NCBI GenBank assembly: GCA_947646415.1
Contig: CANSGN010000002.1
Span: 109,519-173,518 of the forward strand
Source: an uncultured Clostridia bacterium
GTDB taxonomy: Bacteria; Bacillota; Clostridia; Christensenellales; UBA3700
DNA: 64,000 nucleotides
Direction of reading: 5' to 3'
Both the position numbers and the translations under genes were made by a program. The notes below the pieces were generated by a model. It made no database searches. It saw only the letters and a list, made by a program, of their open reading frames with translations, and was not told the origin of the DNA. Positions 31,375 through 39,642 of the stretch are shown here, in pieces. Position 1 is the stretch's first letter. Each line of letters opens with the position of its first letter.

Positions 31375-33338
31375 ATCAATATACAGAACAAAAACCATTG
31401 CGACTTATTGAGTTGTTCGCAGGAATAGGTAGCCAAACACAGGCGTTAAAAAACATAGGTGTATCACATAAAGTAGTTGCGATATCAGAAATTGACAAAT
31501 ATGCAATTAAAAGTTATGAAGCATTGCATGGTGAAACAAATAACCTAGGAGATATCCGAGAGATTGCAAAATTGCCAGAGGCAGACTTTTGGACATATTC
31601 TTTTCCTTGCCAAGATATTTCAGTAGCCGGGAAAGGTGCAGGAATAAAAGAGGGAACGCGTAGCGGATTGTTGTTTGAGGTTGAAAGATTGCTGAAAGTT
31701 GCCAATGAAAATGGTACATTACCTAAATATTTGTTGCTAGAAAATGTTAAGAATTTAGTTAGCAAAAAATTTAAAGCCGACTTTGATAGTTGGCTTAATT
31801 TTTTATCTTCCCTAGGATACATAAATTATTGGAAAATACTCAATGCCAAAGACTATGGAATTCCGCAGAATCGAGAAAGAGTATTTTGCGTTTCTATACG
31901 AGGCGAACATGGGCCATTTGTATTTCCAGATAAACAAGAATTGAAACTTCGTTTGAAAGATATGCTAGATAAAGTAGTTGATGAAAAATATTATCTAAAA
32001 GAAAGCACGATAAAGAGTATTGTCAATTCTACTTTTAATTCTAGGCGGGATAGTATAAGAAGCGGTGACCAACTAGCAAACACACTGCTAGCAAGGGATT
32101 GGAGAGGCCCACAATGTGTGCAGGTCGGTGAAGTAGTAGGCGAAAAATGGGATAAGATGCATGACATTTCTCGAAGAGTTTATGAGCCTGATGGAATTTC
32201 ACCAACCGTACATTGTCAACAAGGCGGAAATACTGAATTAAAAATAGCAGAGAACTTTGTGCTTGGCGGACTGCAAGCACATCAAACGCCGAGAACGGAC
32301 GGAATCAGCCCAGCGCTTACCGAGGCAATGGGGAAAGGTGGTGGTCAAACACCAATTATAATTGACGCAAAAAATACTGATGCAGAGAGATTCTTCAAAC
32401 AAGCATTTGAAACAGTACGAGAAAATGAGTGCAGTGTGGGAGATACCGTTGATGCATTTAATAAAAAAATCAATCATAGTGGAGTTTGCCCAACCATTAC
32501 TACAAGACCAGAAGGATTTAAAACAGCAATATTGCCTATTGTAGAAGATGTTGTTGCAGGGCAATTTCAACCAGTTGGTAGAAATTATAAAAGCAAAGGA
32601 AGTCAACGAGAAGAGCAATTTGAGTGTAGAACTGATGATGTAAGCAATGCAATACTCACAGGTGATAGAAAAAATTGTGTTTGTATCGCAGCAATGAGAG
32701 GTCGTAATCCTGATAATCCATCAGATAGAACTCCAGGAATCCATACAGAACAAAGACTTGAAATCAATGATAACGGGGTGAGCAACACATTGACAACAGT
32801 TCAAAAAGATAATCTTGTGGTTGAAAAAGGTTCAAAGGGGTATGTTGCACGGAGATATAAGGAATTCATTGAAGAAAAGGGATATATTCCAAAGAGTTTT
32901 GTTGCATATAACAAAACCGAAATTAAAGATATCGCACCGACATTGACTTGCCATTGTGCTTGTATGAGTGGAAGTTCGGCTGTTCTTATGTTGGAAGAAC
33001 CAGTACAAATAAAAGTTGGCACTAAAAAAGGATATGAAGAGGCAGAGAAAGGAGACTTTGTGAATATAACCTATCCAGGAAGTACAAGTAAGAGAGGAAG
33101 AGTAGGAAAAGGTGTGGCACATACTTTGACATGCGGTGATGGGAATGCAGTAATAACAGAAAATATTCGTATTCGAAAACTTACACCTAGAGAATGCTTG
33201 TGTCTGATGGGGTGGAAAGATGAACAAATCGACAAGATACAAGCAGCAAAAATTAGCGGCACGCAGCAGTATCGTCAGGCAGGAAATGGAATTGTAATTC
33301 AAGTTTTAATGGCGATTTTCAGTGCATTATTTTGCTGA
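31371..33338 (+). CDS. C5-cytosine DNA methyltransferase with a long repeated specificity region
   Basis: A 655-aa protein. Catalytic motifs are intact: motif I LIELFAGIGSQTQAL, motif IV FPCQDISVAGKG with catalytic Cys, motif VI LLENVKNL, motif VIII GIPQNRERVF, then far downstream motif IX LTPRECLCLMGW and motif X QQYRQAGNGIV. The 440-residue stretch between VIII and IX repeats a G-V/I-x-P/N-T-L-T type unit about eight times (near 32070, 32193, 32299, 32482, 32638, 32776, 32929 and 33112). Typical enzymes have it once. Multi-specific phage methylases also carry tandem recognition modules (family knowledge). The start is TTG 31371 overlapping the terS stop. Confidence 0.88.
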   Translation: MNQYTEQKPLRLIELFAGIGSQTQALKNIGVSHKVVAISEIDKYAIKSYEALHGETNNLGDIREIAKLPEADFWTYSFPCQDISVAGKGAGIKEGTRSGLLFEVERLLKVANENGTLPKYLLLENVKNLVSKKFKADFDSWLNFLSSLGYINYWKILNAKDYGIPQNRERVFCVSIRGEHGPFVFPDKQELKLRLKDMLDKVVDEKYYLKESTIKSIVNSTFNSRRDSIRSGDQLANTLLARDWRGPQCVQVGEVVGEKWDKMHDISRRVYEPDGISPTVHCQQGGNTELKIAENFVLGGLQAHQTPRTDGISPALTEAMGKGGGQTPIIIDAKNTDAERFFKQAFETVRENECSVGDTVDAFNKKINHSGVCPTITTRPEGFKTAILPIVEDVVAGQFQPVGRNYKSKGSQREEQFECRTDDVSNAILTGDRKNCVCIAAMRGRNPDNPSDRTPGIHTEQRLEINDNGVSNTLTTVQKDNLVVEKGSKGYVARRYKEFIEEKGYIPKSFVAYNKTEIKDIAPTLTCHCACMSGSSAVLMLEEPVQIKVGTKKGYEEAEKGDFVNITYPGSTSKRGRVGKGVAHTLTCGDGNAVITENIRIRKLTPRECLCLMGWKDEQIDKIQAAKISGTQQYRQAGNGIVIQVLMAIFSALFC

Positions 33339-33360
33339 TTAAAATTAAAAAGGAGCATAT

Positions 33361-35238
33361 ATGGAATATATTGCAAGCATTAGTTATGGCAAAGATAGTC
33401 TTGCAATGCTTGAGGTGATAAAGCAAAACGACTTGCCATTAGACCGAATAATTACAGTGGATGTTATGGCAACGGAAACAATAAGTGCAGATTTACCGCC
33501 AATGTTACTATTTAAAGAAAAAGCGGATTTAATAATTCAAGAAAGATATGGAATAAAAGTTGAACATATAACAGCACAAAAAACTTATGAGGATTATTTT
33601 TATTATATTTGTAATGGAAAGAAAAGCAAAAATGCAGGTAAGATATATGGGTTTCCGTTGCAAAAAGGTAACTGGTGCAATTCACGTTTAAAGGTTGATG
33701 TACTAGAGAAGGTACAAAAAGGAGCTGTGACTTATATAGGAATAGCATTTGATGAGCCATCAAGATTTCATACTTTATCGGAGGCAAAGCGAAGTCCACT
33801 TGTGGAATATGGTTGGACAGAAAGTATGTGTCGAGAATGGTGCAAGAAACATGATTTACTTTCACCAATCTATACGGATACATTGCGAGGAGGTTGTTGG
33901 TTTTGTCATAACCAAAGCATTAATCAATTACGCAAATTACGAAAGAATTATCCGAAATTATGGGCATTGCTATTAAAGTGGGATAAAGACAGCCCCGTTT
34001 CTTTCAGAGCAGATGGACACACAATACATGATTTCGATAAAAGATTTAAATTAGAACAGCAAGCATTAGTCCCAATGGATAGGACTTTTAGATGGAAATT
34101 TTTGGAGGAAAATAAAATGTTGGTAAGAGCATATACAGCAGAATCGGTGACTAGTGGTCATCCAGATAAATTAGCAGATTTAATAGCAGACAGCATTCTT
34201 GATGAATGCCTAGAACAAGACAAAGATAGCAGAGTAGCATGTGAAGTAATGCTTTCTCATAATAAGGCTTTCATAAGTGGAGAAATTACAACTAAAGCAA
34301 ATGTAGATTATGAATATATCGTGCGTTCAGTTATTGCACAAGTTGGCTATTATATTAAGAACATAGATGTTGAAATTAAAATTCATAATCAAAGCCAAGA
34401 CATTGCTCAAGCGGTAAGTAAAGAAGAACAAGGTGCTGGTGATCAAGGAATAGTGTACGGTTATGCAACAGATGAAGCACCTAATTTTATGCCGTTGACA
34501 ATTGACCTTGCACATAGGTTGACTAATCGATTGGAGATATGTAGAAAGAGCGGAATAATCAAAGGACTTGGTCCAGATGGTAAAAGTCAAGTAACTGTGC
34601 AATATAAAGGAGATCGATTTGATAAACTCACTTCGGTAATAGTATCCGCACAGCACGATGAAATGAAAGACCTTGATAAATTAACTAAAGAAATTAAGGA
34701 AAATGTTATTGTTAAGGAACTAGCTGGGTATGACTTATCTAATACCGAAATACTTGTGAATCCATCTGGCAGGTTTGTACTTGGAGGATTTGAAGCAGAC
34801 ACTGGACTGACTGGAAGAAAATTGATGGTTGACACATATGGTGGCATTGCTCATCATGGTGGCGGTGCAATGTGTGGAAAAGATGCTAGCAAAGTTGACC
34901 GTAGCGGAGCATATTTGGCTAGATATATAGCAAAGAATATTGTTGCGGCTGGACTTGCCGAAAAGTGTGAGGTAGCACTTTCATATGCAATAGGTGTGCC
35001 TAAACCAACATCAATAGATATCAATACATTTTATACTGCAACAATAAATGAGAAAATTATATTAGAAGCTGTGGAGAAAGTGTTTGATTTATCAGTTGCA
35101 GGTAGTATAGATAAATTAGACCTATGTTGCCCAATATATTCTCAAACGGCAGTTGGCGGTCATTTCGGTAGAGATTGTTTTGCTTGGGAATTAACAGACA
35201 AAGTGGAGGCACTAAATGGAGCAATTAAAAAGAAATGA
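33361..35238 (+). CDS. metK: PAPS-reductase-like PP-loop protein in frame with S-adenosylmethionine synthetase
   Basis: One 625-codon frame without a stop. Residues 1-252 are a phosphoadenylylsulfate-reductase-type PP-loop ATPase (SYGKDS at 8-13, GNWCNSRLK, and GGCWFCHNQS, a cysteine cluster of the phage branch). Residues 253-625 are a complete 373-aa MetK (GHPDK, GAGDQG, GGGAMCGKDASKVDRSGAY). A good ribosome site (TGGAGG, 34103-34108) stands 8 nt before the MetK ATG at 34117, so MetK may be made both alone and as a fusion. It lies between the C5 methyltransferase and the sigma factor, which suggests a SAM supply for phage DNA methylation (inference). The sulfur or nucleotide substrate of the first domain is unknown. 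Confidence 0.88.
   Translation: MEYIASISYGKDSLAMLEVIKQNDLPLDRIITVDVMATETISADLPPMLLFKEKADLIIQERYGIKVEHITAQKTYEDYFYYICNGKKSKNAGKIYGFPLQKGNWCNSRLKVDVLEKVQKGAVTYIGIAFDEPSRFHTLSEAKRSPLVEYGWTESMCREWCKKHDLLSPIYTDTLRGGCWFCHNQSINQLRKLRKNYPKLWALLLKWDKDSPVSFRADGHTIHDFDKRFKLEQQALVPMDRTFRWKFLEENKMLVRAYTAESVTSGHPDKLADLIADSILDECLEQDKDSRVACEVMLSHNKAFISGEITTKANVDYEYIVRSVIAQVGYYIKNIDVEIKIHNQSQDIAQAVSKEEQGAGDQGIVYGYATDEAPNFMPLTIDLAHRLTNRLEICRKSGIIKGLGPDGKSQVTVQYKGDRFDKLTSVIVSAQHDEMKDLDKLTKEIKENVIVKELAGYDLSNTEILVNPSGRFVLGGFEADTGLTGRKLMVDTYGGIAHHGGGAMCGKDASKVDRSGAYLARYIAKNIVAAGLAEKCEVALSYAIGVPKPTSIDINTFYTATINEKIILEAVEKVFDLSVAGSIDKLDLCCPIYSQTAVGGHFGRDCFAWELTDKVEALNGAIKKK
34103..34119 (+). promoter_or_regulatory. 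Internal ribosome site and ATG of the MetK half
   Basis: TGGAGGAAAATAAAATG lies inside the fused frame at codon 253, with a GGAGG-to-ATG spacing of 8 nt. It would start a stand-alone MetK. Confidence 0.65.
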
Positions 35239-35761
35239 CCTTGTTACAGAAAACATAAATCTTGTTTATTATGTATATGAAAAATTAATAAAAAACGATA
35301 TAACAATCCAGAACAAAGAAGATATCATATCGGAAGGTATGGTAGGGTTGGTAAAAGCATCAAAATATTTTGATGAAAGCAAAGGATATAAATTCACTAC
35401 TTTTGCAGCTCGATGCATTCGAAATGAAATGTTAATGTTTTTGCGTACATTAAATAGGCAAGGAGCTAATGAGATTTCATTGTATACACCAATACATAAA
35501 GACAAAGATGATAATGAGATTTGTTTGATAGATATTATCGGAGAAGATATTGATAAATTTGAAATTGAAATAGATAAAAATATGTTTAAAGAATTTATTA
35601 GTAAACAAAGTTTGGAAGATAGAAAAATGGTTGAGGCACTTTGTAAGGGATATAGCCAACGAGAGATTTCACAAGCTATGAGAATCAAACAACCAACTGT
35701 TTCAAGAAGATTGGCGAAACTGAAAAAGAAATTCAAGTTGAATTATAAATTATGCAATTAG
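35216..35761 (+). CDS. Phage-encoded sigma factor of the sporulation sigma-E/K type
   Basis: A 181-aa sigma-70-family protein. Region 2 reads IISEGMVGLVKASKYFDESK and FTTFAARCIRNEMLMFLR, close to the FATYAARCIENEILMHLR of sigma-E/sigma-K. The linker SLYTPIHKDKDDNEICLIDI also follows the sigma-K pattern. Region 4 is GYSQREISQAMRIKQPTVSRRLAKL. No region 1.1 is present. The start at ATG 35216 lies inside the MetK end (23 nt overlap), so it is translationally coupled. It is the obvious candidate to read the recurrent promoter elements, copy 3 of which starts right after it. It could alternatively interfere with host sporulation. Confidence 0.85.
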   Translation: MEQLKRNDLVTENINLVYYVYEKLIKNDITIQNKEDIISEGMVGLVKASKYFDESKGYKFTTFAARCIRNEMLMFLRTLNRQGANEISLYTPIHKDKDDNEICLIDIIGEDIDKFEIEIDKNMFKEFISKQSLEDRKMVEALCKGYSQREISQAMRIKQPTVSRRLAKLKKKFKLNYKLCN

Positions 35762-35764
35762 TCC

Positions 35765-35803
35765 CGATTTTCACTGGACTTTTATATTTTTATACGCTAT
35801 GGT
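35765..35803 (+). promoter_or_regulatory. Recurrent phage promoter element, copy 3
   Basis: GATTTTCACTGGACTTT with -35 TGGACT (35775-35780), 17 bp, -10 TATGGT (35798-35803). A variant of the consensus, immediately after the sigma factor gene and serving 35826. Confidence 0.65.
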
Positions 35804-35825
35804 TTGTGATAGTGGAGGTTAAATG

Positions 35826-36185
35826 ATGAATAGTCAAAAAATAGCAAATGAGTTAGGGTTAGATAGAATAAGAAAGGAAACTGCTGACCAATTACTTGAT
35901 GTTCTTTATAGAATGGAAGATGAGCAGTGTTACGAATGCAAGAAAGTATCTCTAGCAATAAATTATTTGCAAAACAAAAAATCAGTTGTAAAACCTGTTG
36001 TGCATTTTAACTCAACAGGAGAGAGCGGAAATATTTTTGTCATTCTCGCAAGAGTTAAGAACGCATTGAATAACAATGATGCATTTAATGTGATATGGAA
36101 TAAAGTAAGACAAGGAAATTACGATGAAGCACTTGCAACTATAAGAGAAAAGGTAAACCTTATAGATGATGATGGAATTTATTGA
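35826..36185 (+). CDS. Hypothetical phage protein
   Basis: A 119-aa helical protein (ANELGLDRIRKETADQLL ... IREKVNLIDDDG) with a CYECKK pair in the middle. The start is taken as the second of two adjacent ATGs (35826), because GGAGG is 7 nt from it. The gene overlaps none of its neighbours and is followed by the zinc-ribbon gene. I do not recognise it. Confidence 0.55.
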   Translation: MNSQKIANELGLDRIRKETADQLLDVLYRMEDEQCYECKKVSLAINYLQNKKSVVKPVVHFNSTGESGNIFVILARVKNALNNNDAFNVIWNKVRQGNYDEALATIREKVNLIDDDGIY

Positions 36186-36193
36186 GAGGTGTT

Positions 36194-36406
36194 ATGGATA
36201 AATTTTTTACTCAGAAATATTGTGACCGTTGTGGTGGTGACTTAGCAGATGGAAGAACAATGTCAATGTTTAATACAGATTGCATATGTAAGAAATGTAA
36301 GCAAGCAGAAATGGAACGAAAGGACTATAAATTGGCTTGTGAAGAAGAGAAAAAGGCAGTTGAAAAGGGTGTAAAAAACTATTCTGGAATAGGATACAAG
36401 CCTTAA
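36194..36406 (+). CDS. Zinc-ribbon phage protein
   Basis: A 70-aa protein with YCDRCGGDL ... DCICKKCKQ, two CxxC knuckles of a zinc ribbon, and a charged helical tail ending NYSGIGYKP. The start is ATG 36194 with GAGAGGTG upstream; an in-frame TTG at 36182 lacks a ribosome site. It follows the previous gene by 8 nt and is probably co-transcribed. Nucleic-acid or protein binding is likely; no further function can be stated. Confidence 0.6.
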   Translation: MDKFFTQKYCDRCGGDLADGRTMSMFNTDCICKKCKQAEMERKDYKLACEEEKKAVEKGVKNYSGIGYKP

Positions 36407-36431
36407 AAAAAATATTTAAAAAAGTTTAAAA

Positions 36432-36476
36432 TTCTACGCAATTTCGCTGGGCTCTTGTGTGTTTTTACGGTATTGT
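36432..36476 (+). promoter_or_regulatory. Recurrent phage promoter element, copy 4
   Basis: ACGCAATTTCGCTGGGCTC with -35 TGGGCT (36448-36453), 17 bp, -10 TATTGT (36471-36476). It serves the amidoligase gene at 36531. Confidence 0.7.
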
Positions 36477-36530
36477 TGTGTTGTAGAAAGGGAGAAGAAA
36501 ACAATCCTCGACACAAAGGAGAACACGCAA

Positions 36531-37427
36531 ATGAAAAACCAAACATTCGGAGTAGAAATCGAACTAACAGGCATAACAAGATGCCAAGCAGCAAGCATTA
36601 TCGCAAAATACTTTAACACAAGCTCAATACACGAAGGTGGGAGCTATGATAAGTATGAGGTCATGGACAACAAAGGCAGAAAATGGACAGCAATGAGCGA
36701 TGGTAGCATAAGAACCGAGAAAAAAGATGGAACACAAGTAGGCAGTGCATATAGCTGTGAAATCGTAACACCTATATGCAGATGGGAAGACATAGAAGAC
36801 ATACAGGAAATCGTAAGGCAACTAAGACACAAGGGTGCGATAGCAAACAGTAGCTGTGGAATACATGTACACATCGGAGCAGAAAGGCACACAGCAAAGA
36901 CACTAAGAAACCTAGTGAACATAATGGCAAGCAAAGAAGACCTAATCTTTAAAGCCTTAGGGGTAAGCCAAACAAGAGCAGATAGATGGTGTAAAAAGGT
37001 AAGACAAGAGTTCGTAGAGAGAATGAACAAGACAAAGCCTACTAGCACAGATAGTGTAGAACAAATATGGTATGGAGGCAGAACACAACGCTACCATCAC
37101 TATGATAGTAGCAGATACCATGCATTAAACCTACACAGCCTATGGCAAGGTAAGGGCATAGAGTTTAGATGCTTCAATGGAACAACACATGCTGGAAAAA
37201 TTAAAACATACATACAACTATGCCTAGCAATAAGCAATCAAGCACTAACACAAAACGGAGCGAGTGCGAAAAAGACAATAACAACAAACGAAAAATACAC
37301 CTTCAGAACATGGCTATTAAGACTAGGAATGATAGGGGAAGAGTTCGAAACAGCAAGAAAATTTTTACTAGAAAACCTAGATGGCGACATAGCCTTCAAA
37401 AACGGAAGAACAAGGGTAGCGGCTTAA
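36531..37427 (+). CDS. Phage amidoligase
   Basis: A 298-aa protein of the amidoligase family (glutamine-synthetase-like COOH-NH2 ligases): FGVEIELTGITR at residues 6-17 is the family hallmark, followed by CEIVTPIC, SCGIHVHIGAERHTAKTL with the conserved His-x-His, and YHALNLHSLWQGKGIEFRCF. These enzymes join amines or amino acids to carboxylates, possibly tagging proteins or surface polymers. The ATG at 36531 (AAGGAG upstream) is preferred over the longer frame from 36459. A gamma-glutamylcyclotransferase follows; the two families are often neighbours in phages and mobile elements (family knowledge). Confidence 0.85.
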   Translation: MKNQTFGVEIELTGITRCQAASIIAKYFNTSSIHEGGSYDKYEVMDNKGRKWTAMSDGSIRTEKKDGTQVGSAYSCEIVTPICRWEDIEDIQEIVRQLRHKGAIANSSCGIHVHIGAERHTAKTLRNLVNIMASKEDLIFKALGVSQTRADRWCKKVRQEFVERMNKTKPTSTDSVEQIWYGGRTQRYHHYDSSRYHALNLHSLWQGKGIEFRCFNGTTHAGKIKTYIQLCLAISNQALTQNGASAKKTITTNEKYTFRTWLLRLGMIGEEFETARKFLLENLDGDIAFKNGRTRVAA

Positions 37428-37457
37428 CCGCTACCTTAAAATAAAGGAGAAAAACAT

Positions 37458-37895
37458 ATGAACAAACTTTACATAGCATATGGCAGTAACTTAAACCTTG
37501 CTCAAATGGCAAGAAGATGCCCAAATTCCAAAGTGATTGGAATAGGCGAGCTAAAAGATTATCAGTTGACATTTAGAAGAGTGGCAACTATAGAACCACA
37601 ACAAGGTGCAATAACACAAGTTGGAGTGTGGGAGATAACACCAGCCGATGAAAAAGCATTAGATTATTATGAGGGATATCCACACTTGTATCGCAAAGAA
37701 AATATAAAAGTGGTAATGCATGATGGAACTGAGTTGGAAGCAATGGTGTACATCATGAATAGTGGCGAACCACAAATGCCATACAATCAATATTATAGAG
37801 TGATTGAGCAAGGCTACAATGATGTCGGACTTGATGTAAAATATCTACAAGCCGCACTTGATGATACAAATAAAAGAATAATAGCAAACAGATAA
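37458..37895 (+). CDS. Gamma-glutamylcyclotransferase (GGCT/AIG2) family protein
   Basis: A 145-aa protein with the GGCT hallmark YIAYGSNLN at the N-terminus, GVWEITPADEKALDYYEGYP containing the catalytic-type Glu, and YRKENIKVVM. GGCT enzymes release 5-oxoproline from gamma-glutamyl-amines, reversing the type of bond an amidoligase makes. With the adjacent amidoligase this forms a make/break pair (inference from neighbourhood). AAGGAG precedes ATG 37458. A terminator follows. Confidence 0.86.
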   Translation: MNKLYIAYGSNLNLAQMARRCPNSKVIGIGELKDYQLTFRRVATIEPQQGAITQVGVWEITPADEKALDYYEGYPHLYRKENIKVVMHDGTELEAMVYIMNSGEPQMPYNQYYRVIEQGYNDVGLDVKYLQAALDDTNKRIIANR

Positions 37896-37914
37896 TTAAA
37901 AAATAAGCGTGTTC

Positions 37915-37945
37915 AAAGGGAGAGCTTCGGCTCTCCTTTATCTTT
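37915..37945 (+). terminator. Terminator after the GGCT gene
   Basis: AAAGGGAGAGC, a TTCG tetraloop, then GCTCTCCTTT (one bulge) and a T-rich tail. Confidence 0.8.
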
Positions 37946-37963
37946 ACACAAAGGAGCATAAAA

Positions 37964-39517
37964 GTGACTTATAACAAGCAACTTGCAGACCGTGCAGTAG
38001 CCTTTATTAACTCCTTGAAACATACAAAAGGCAGTTGGCATGGTGTTCCTTTTGATTTATTGCCATGGCAAGACAAGGTAATTCGAGACATATTTGGCAT
38101 GGTAAAGGACAATGGATATAGGCAATACAATACTGCTTATGTAGAGATACCGAAAAAGCAAGGAAAAAGCGAAATTGCGGCAGCAATAGCACTTTATCTT
38201 TTAGCAGGAGATGGAGAGTGGGGAGCAGAGGTTTATGGCTGTGCAGCTGACCGCCAACAAGCCAGTATCGTGTTTGATGTCGCTTGTAATATGGTTGAAC
38301 AATGCCCCGCTTTAAAGAAGAGAATCAAGCCTATAATGAGCCAAAAAAGATTGGTGTACTTACCACTTAATTCATTTTATCAGGTGTTGTCGGCTGAATC
38401 TTACACCAAACACGGACTGAATGTACACGGGGTTGTGTTCGATGAACTCCATGCACAGCCAAATCGAGCACTATATGATGTAATGACTCATGGTTCAGGG
38501 GATGCAAGAAAACAACCTTTGTTCTTTTTGATTACTACGGCTGGAACTGATCGTAACTCAATTTGTTGGGAAGTGCATCAAAAAGCAAAAGATATAATTG
38601 CAGGCAGAAAAATTGACCGTTCATTTTATCCTATAATTTATGGCGCAGATGACGATGATGATTGGGGAGATGAAAAAGTATGGGCAAAGGCAAACCCATC
38701 ACTTGGATATACAGTTGATATTGATAAAATTCGAACTGCCTATGAGTCTGCTAAGGATAACCCGGCTGAGGAAAACTTGTTTCGCCAACTGCGGCTTAAC
38801 CAGTGGGTAAAACAAAGTGTACGATGGATGCCAATGGATACATGGGATAAATGTGCATTTGATGTAGACGAAGAAGAACTAGTTGGAAGGGAATGTTATG
38901 GAGGACTTGACTTGTCTTCAAGTACTGACATAACAGCATTTGTGCTTGTATTTCCACCAATAAATGATGAAGATAAGTACATAGTGTTGCCATATTTTTG
39001 GTTGCCAGAAGATACAATTGCTTTGAGAGTTAGACGCGACCACGTTCCTTACGATGTGTGGGAGACAAAAGGGCAAGTAATAACTACCGAAGGCAATGTA
39101 ATCCATTATGATTATATTGAAAAATTTATTGAAGAACTAGGAACTAAATATAACATAAAGGAGATAGCATTTGATAGATGGGGTGCTGTCCAGATGACAC
39201 AAAATCTTGAAGGGATGGGGTTCACGGTTGTTCCATTCGGTCAAGGTTTCAAGGATATGAGTCCACCAACAAAAGAATTAATGAAACTCGTGCTTGAGCA
39301 AAAGATAGCACATGGTGGAAATATTCCATTACGGTGGATGATGGACAATGTGTTTGTAAGAACAGACCCAGCAGGAAATATAAAAATGGATAAAGAAAAA
39401 TCTACAGAGCGAATTGATGGTGCAGTCGCCTTAGTAATGGCACTTGACCGAGCAATCCGTAATCAGGGAACAATAAGTGAAAGCATTTATAACGATAGGG
39501 GAATCATTATTATTTAG
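37964..39517 (+). CDS. terL: Terminase large subunit
   Basis: A 517-aa packaging motor. The N-terminal ATPase has the Walker A-like VEIPKKQGKSEIAAA and Walker B VVFDELHAQ, followed by the coupling motif ITTAGT. The C-terminal nuclease has GGLDLSSSTDITAFVLVF (RuvC-type first Asp) and a final catalytic region DGAVALVMALDRA. It pumps DNA into the procapsid and cuts the concatemer. The start is GTG 37964 with AAGGAG upstream. It is 6.6 kb from terS, with the methylase, MetK fusion, sigma factor and amidoligase inserted between. The NHEJ cassette separates it from the portal gene. Confidence 0.92.
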   Translation: MTYNKQLADRAVAFINSLKHTKGSWHGVPFDLLPWQDKVIRDIFGMVKDNGYRQYNTAYVEIPKKQGKSEIAAAIALYLLAGDGEWGAEVYGCAADRQQASIVFDVACNMVEQCPALKKRIKPIMSQKRLVYLPLNSFYQVLSAESYTKHGLNVHGVVFDELHAQPNRALYDVMTHGSGDARKQPLFFLITTAGTDRNSICWEVHQKAKDIIAGRKIDRSFYPIIYGADDDDDWGDEKVWAKANPSLGYTVDIDKIRTAYESAKDNPAEENLFRQLRLNQWVKQSVRWMPMDTWDKCAFDVDEEELVGRECYGGLDLSSSTDITAFVLVFPPINDEDKYIVLPYFWLPEDTIALRVRRDHVPYDVWETKGQVITTEGNVIHYDYIEKFIEELGTKYNIKEIAFDRWGAVQMTQNLEGMGFTVVPFGQGFKDMSPPTKELMKLVLEQKIAHGGNIPLRWMMDNVFVRTDPAGNIKMDKEKSTERIDGAVALVMALDRAIRNQGTISESIYNDRGIIII

Positions 39518-39558
39518 TAAATATTATGAAATTTATTAAAATTTTTGTCATAAAATAC

Positions 39559-39587
39559 TTGACAAAGTGTTTTTTGTCTAATATAAT
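39559..39587 (+). promoter_or_regulatory. Consensus sigma-A promoter of the NTase-Ku-ligase cassette
   Basis: TTGACA (39559-39564), 17 bp, TATAAT (39582-39587), both boxes perfect. This autonomous promoter suggests expression from the silent prophage. Confidence 0.88.
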
Positions 39588-39642
39588 GATACGATTTAGT
39601 GATGAACATTAAATGGAGGCATGGGCGAAAAGGAGATATAAT

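Noticed and set aside
34000..34120. Missed stop codon between the PAPS-reductase-like and MetK halves
   Set aside because: The frame is continuous as given, with no homopolymer run that would obviously hide a frameshift; kept as a real fusion with an internal start, although a sequencing error cannot be excluded.
35269..35736. Minus-strand frame opposite the sigma factor gene
   Set aside because: A shadow of a clear sigma-70 gene; no upstream signals and biased composition.
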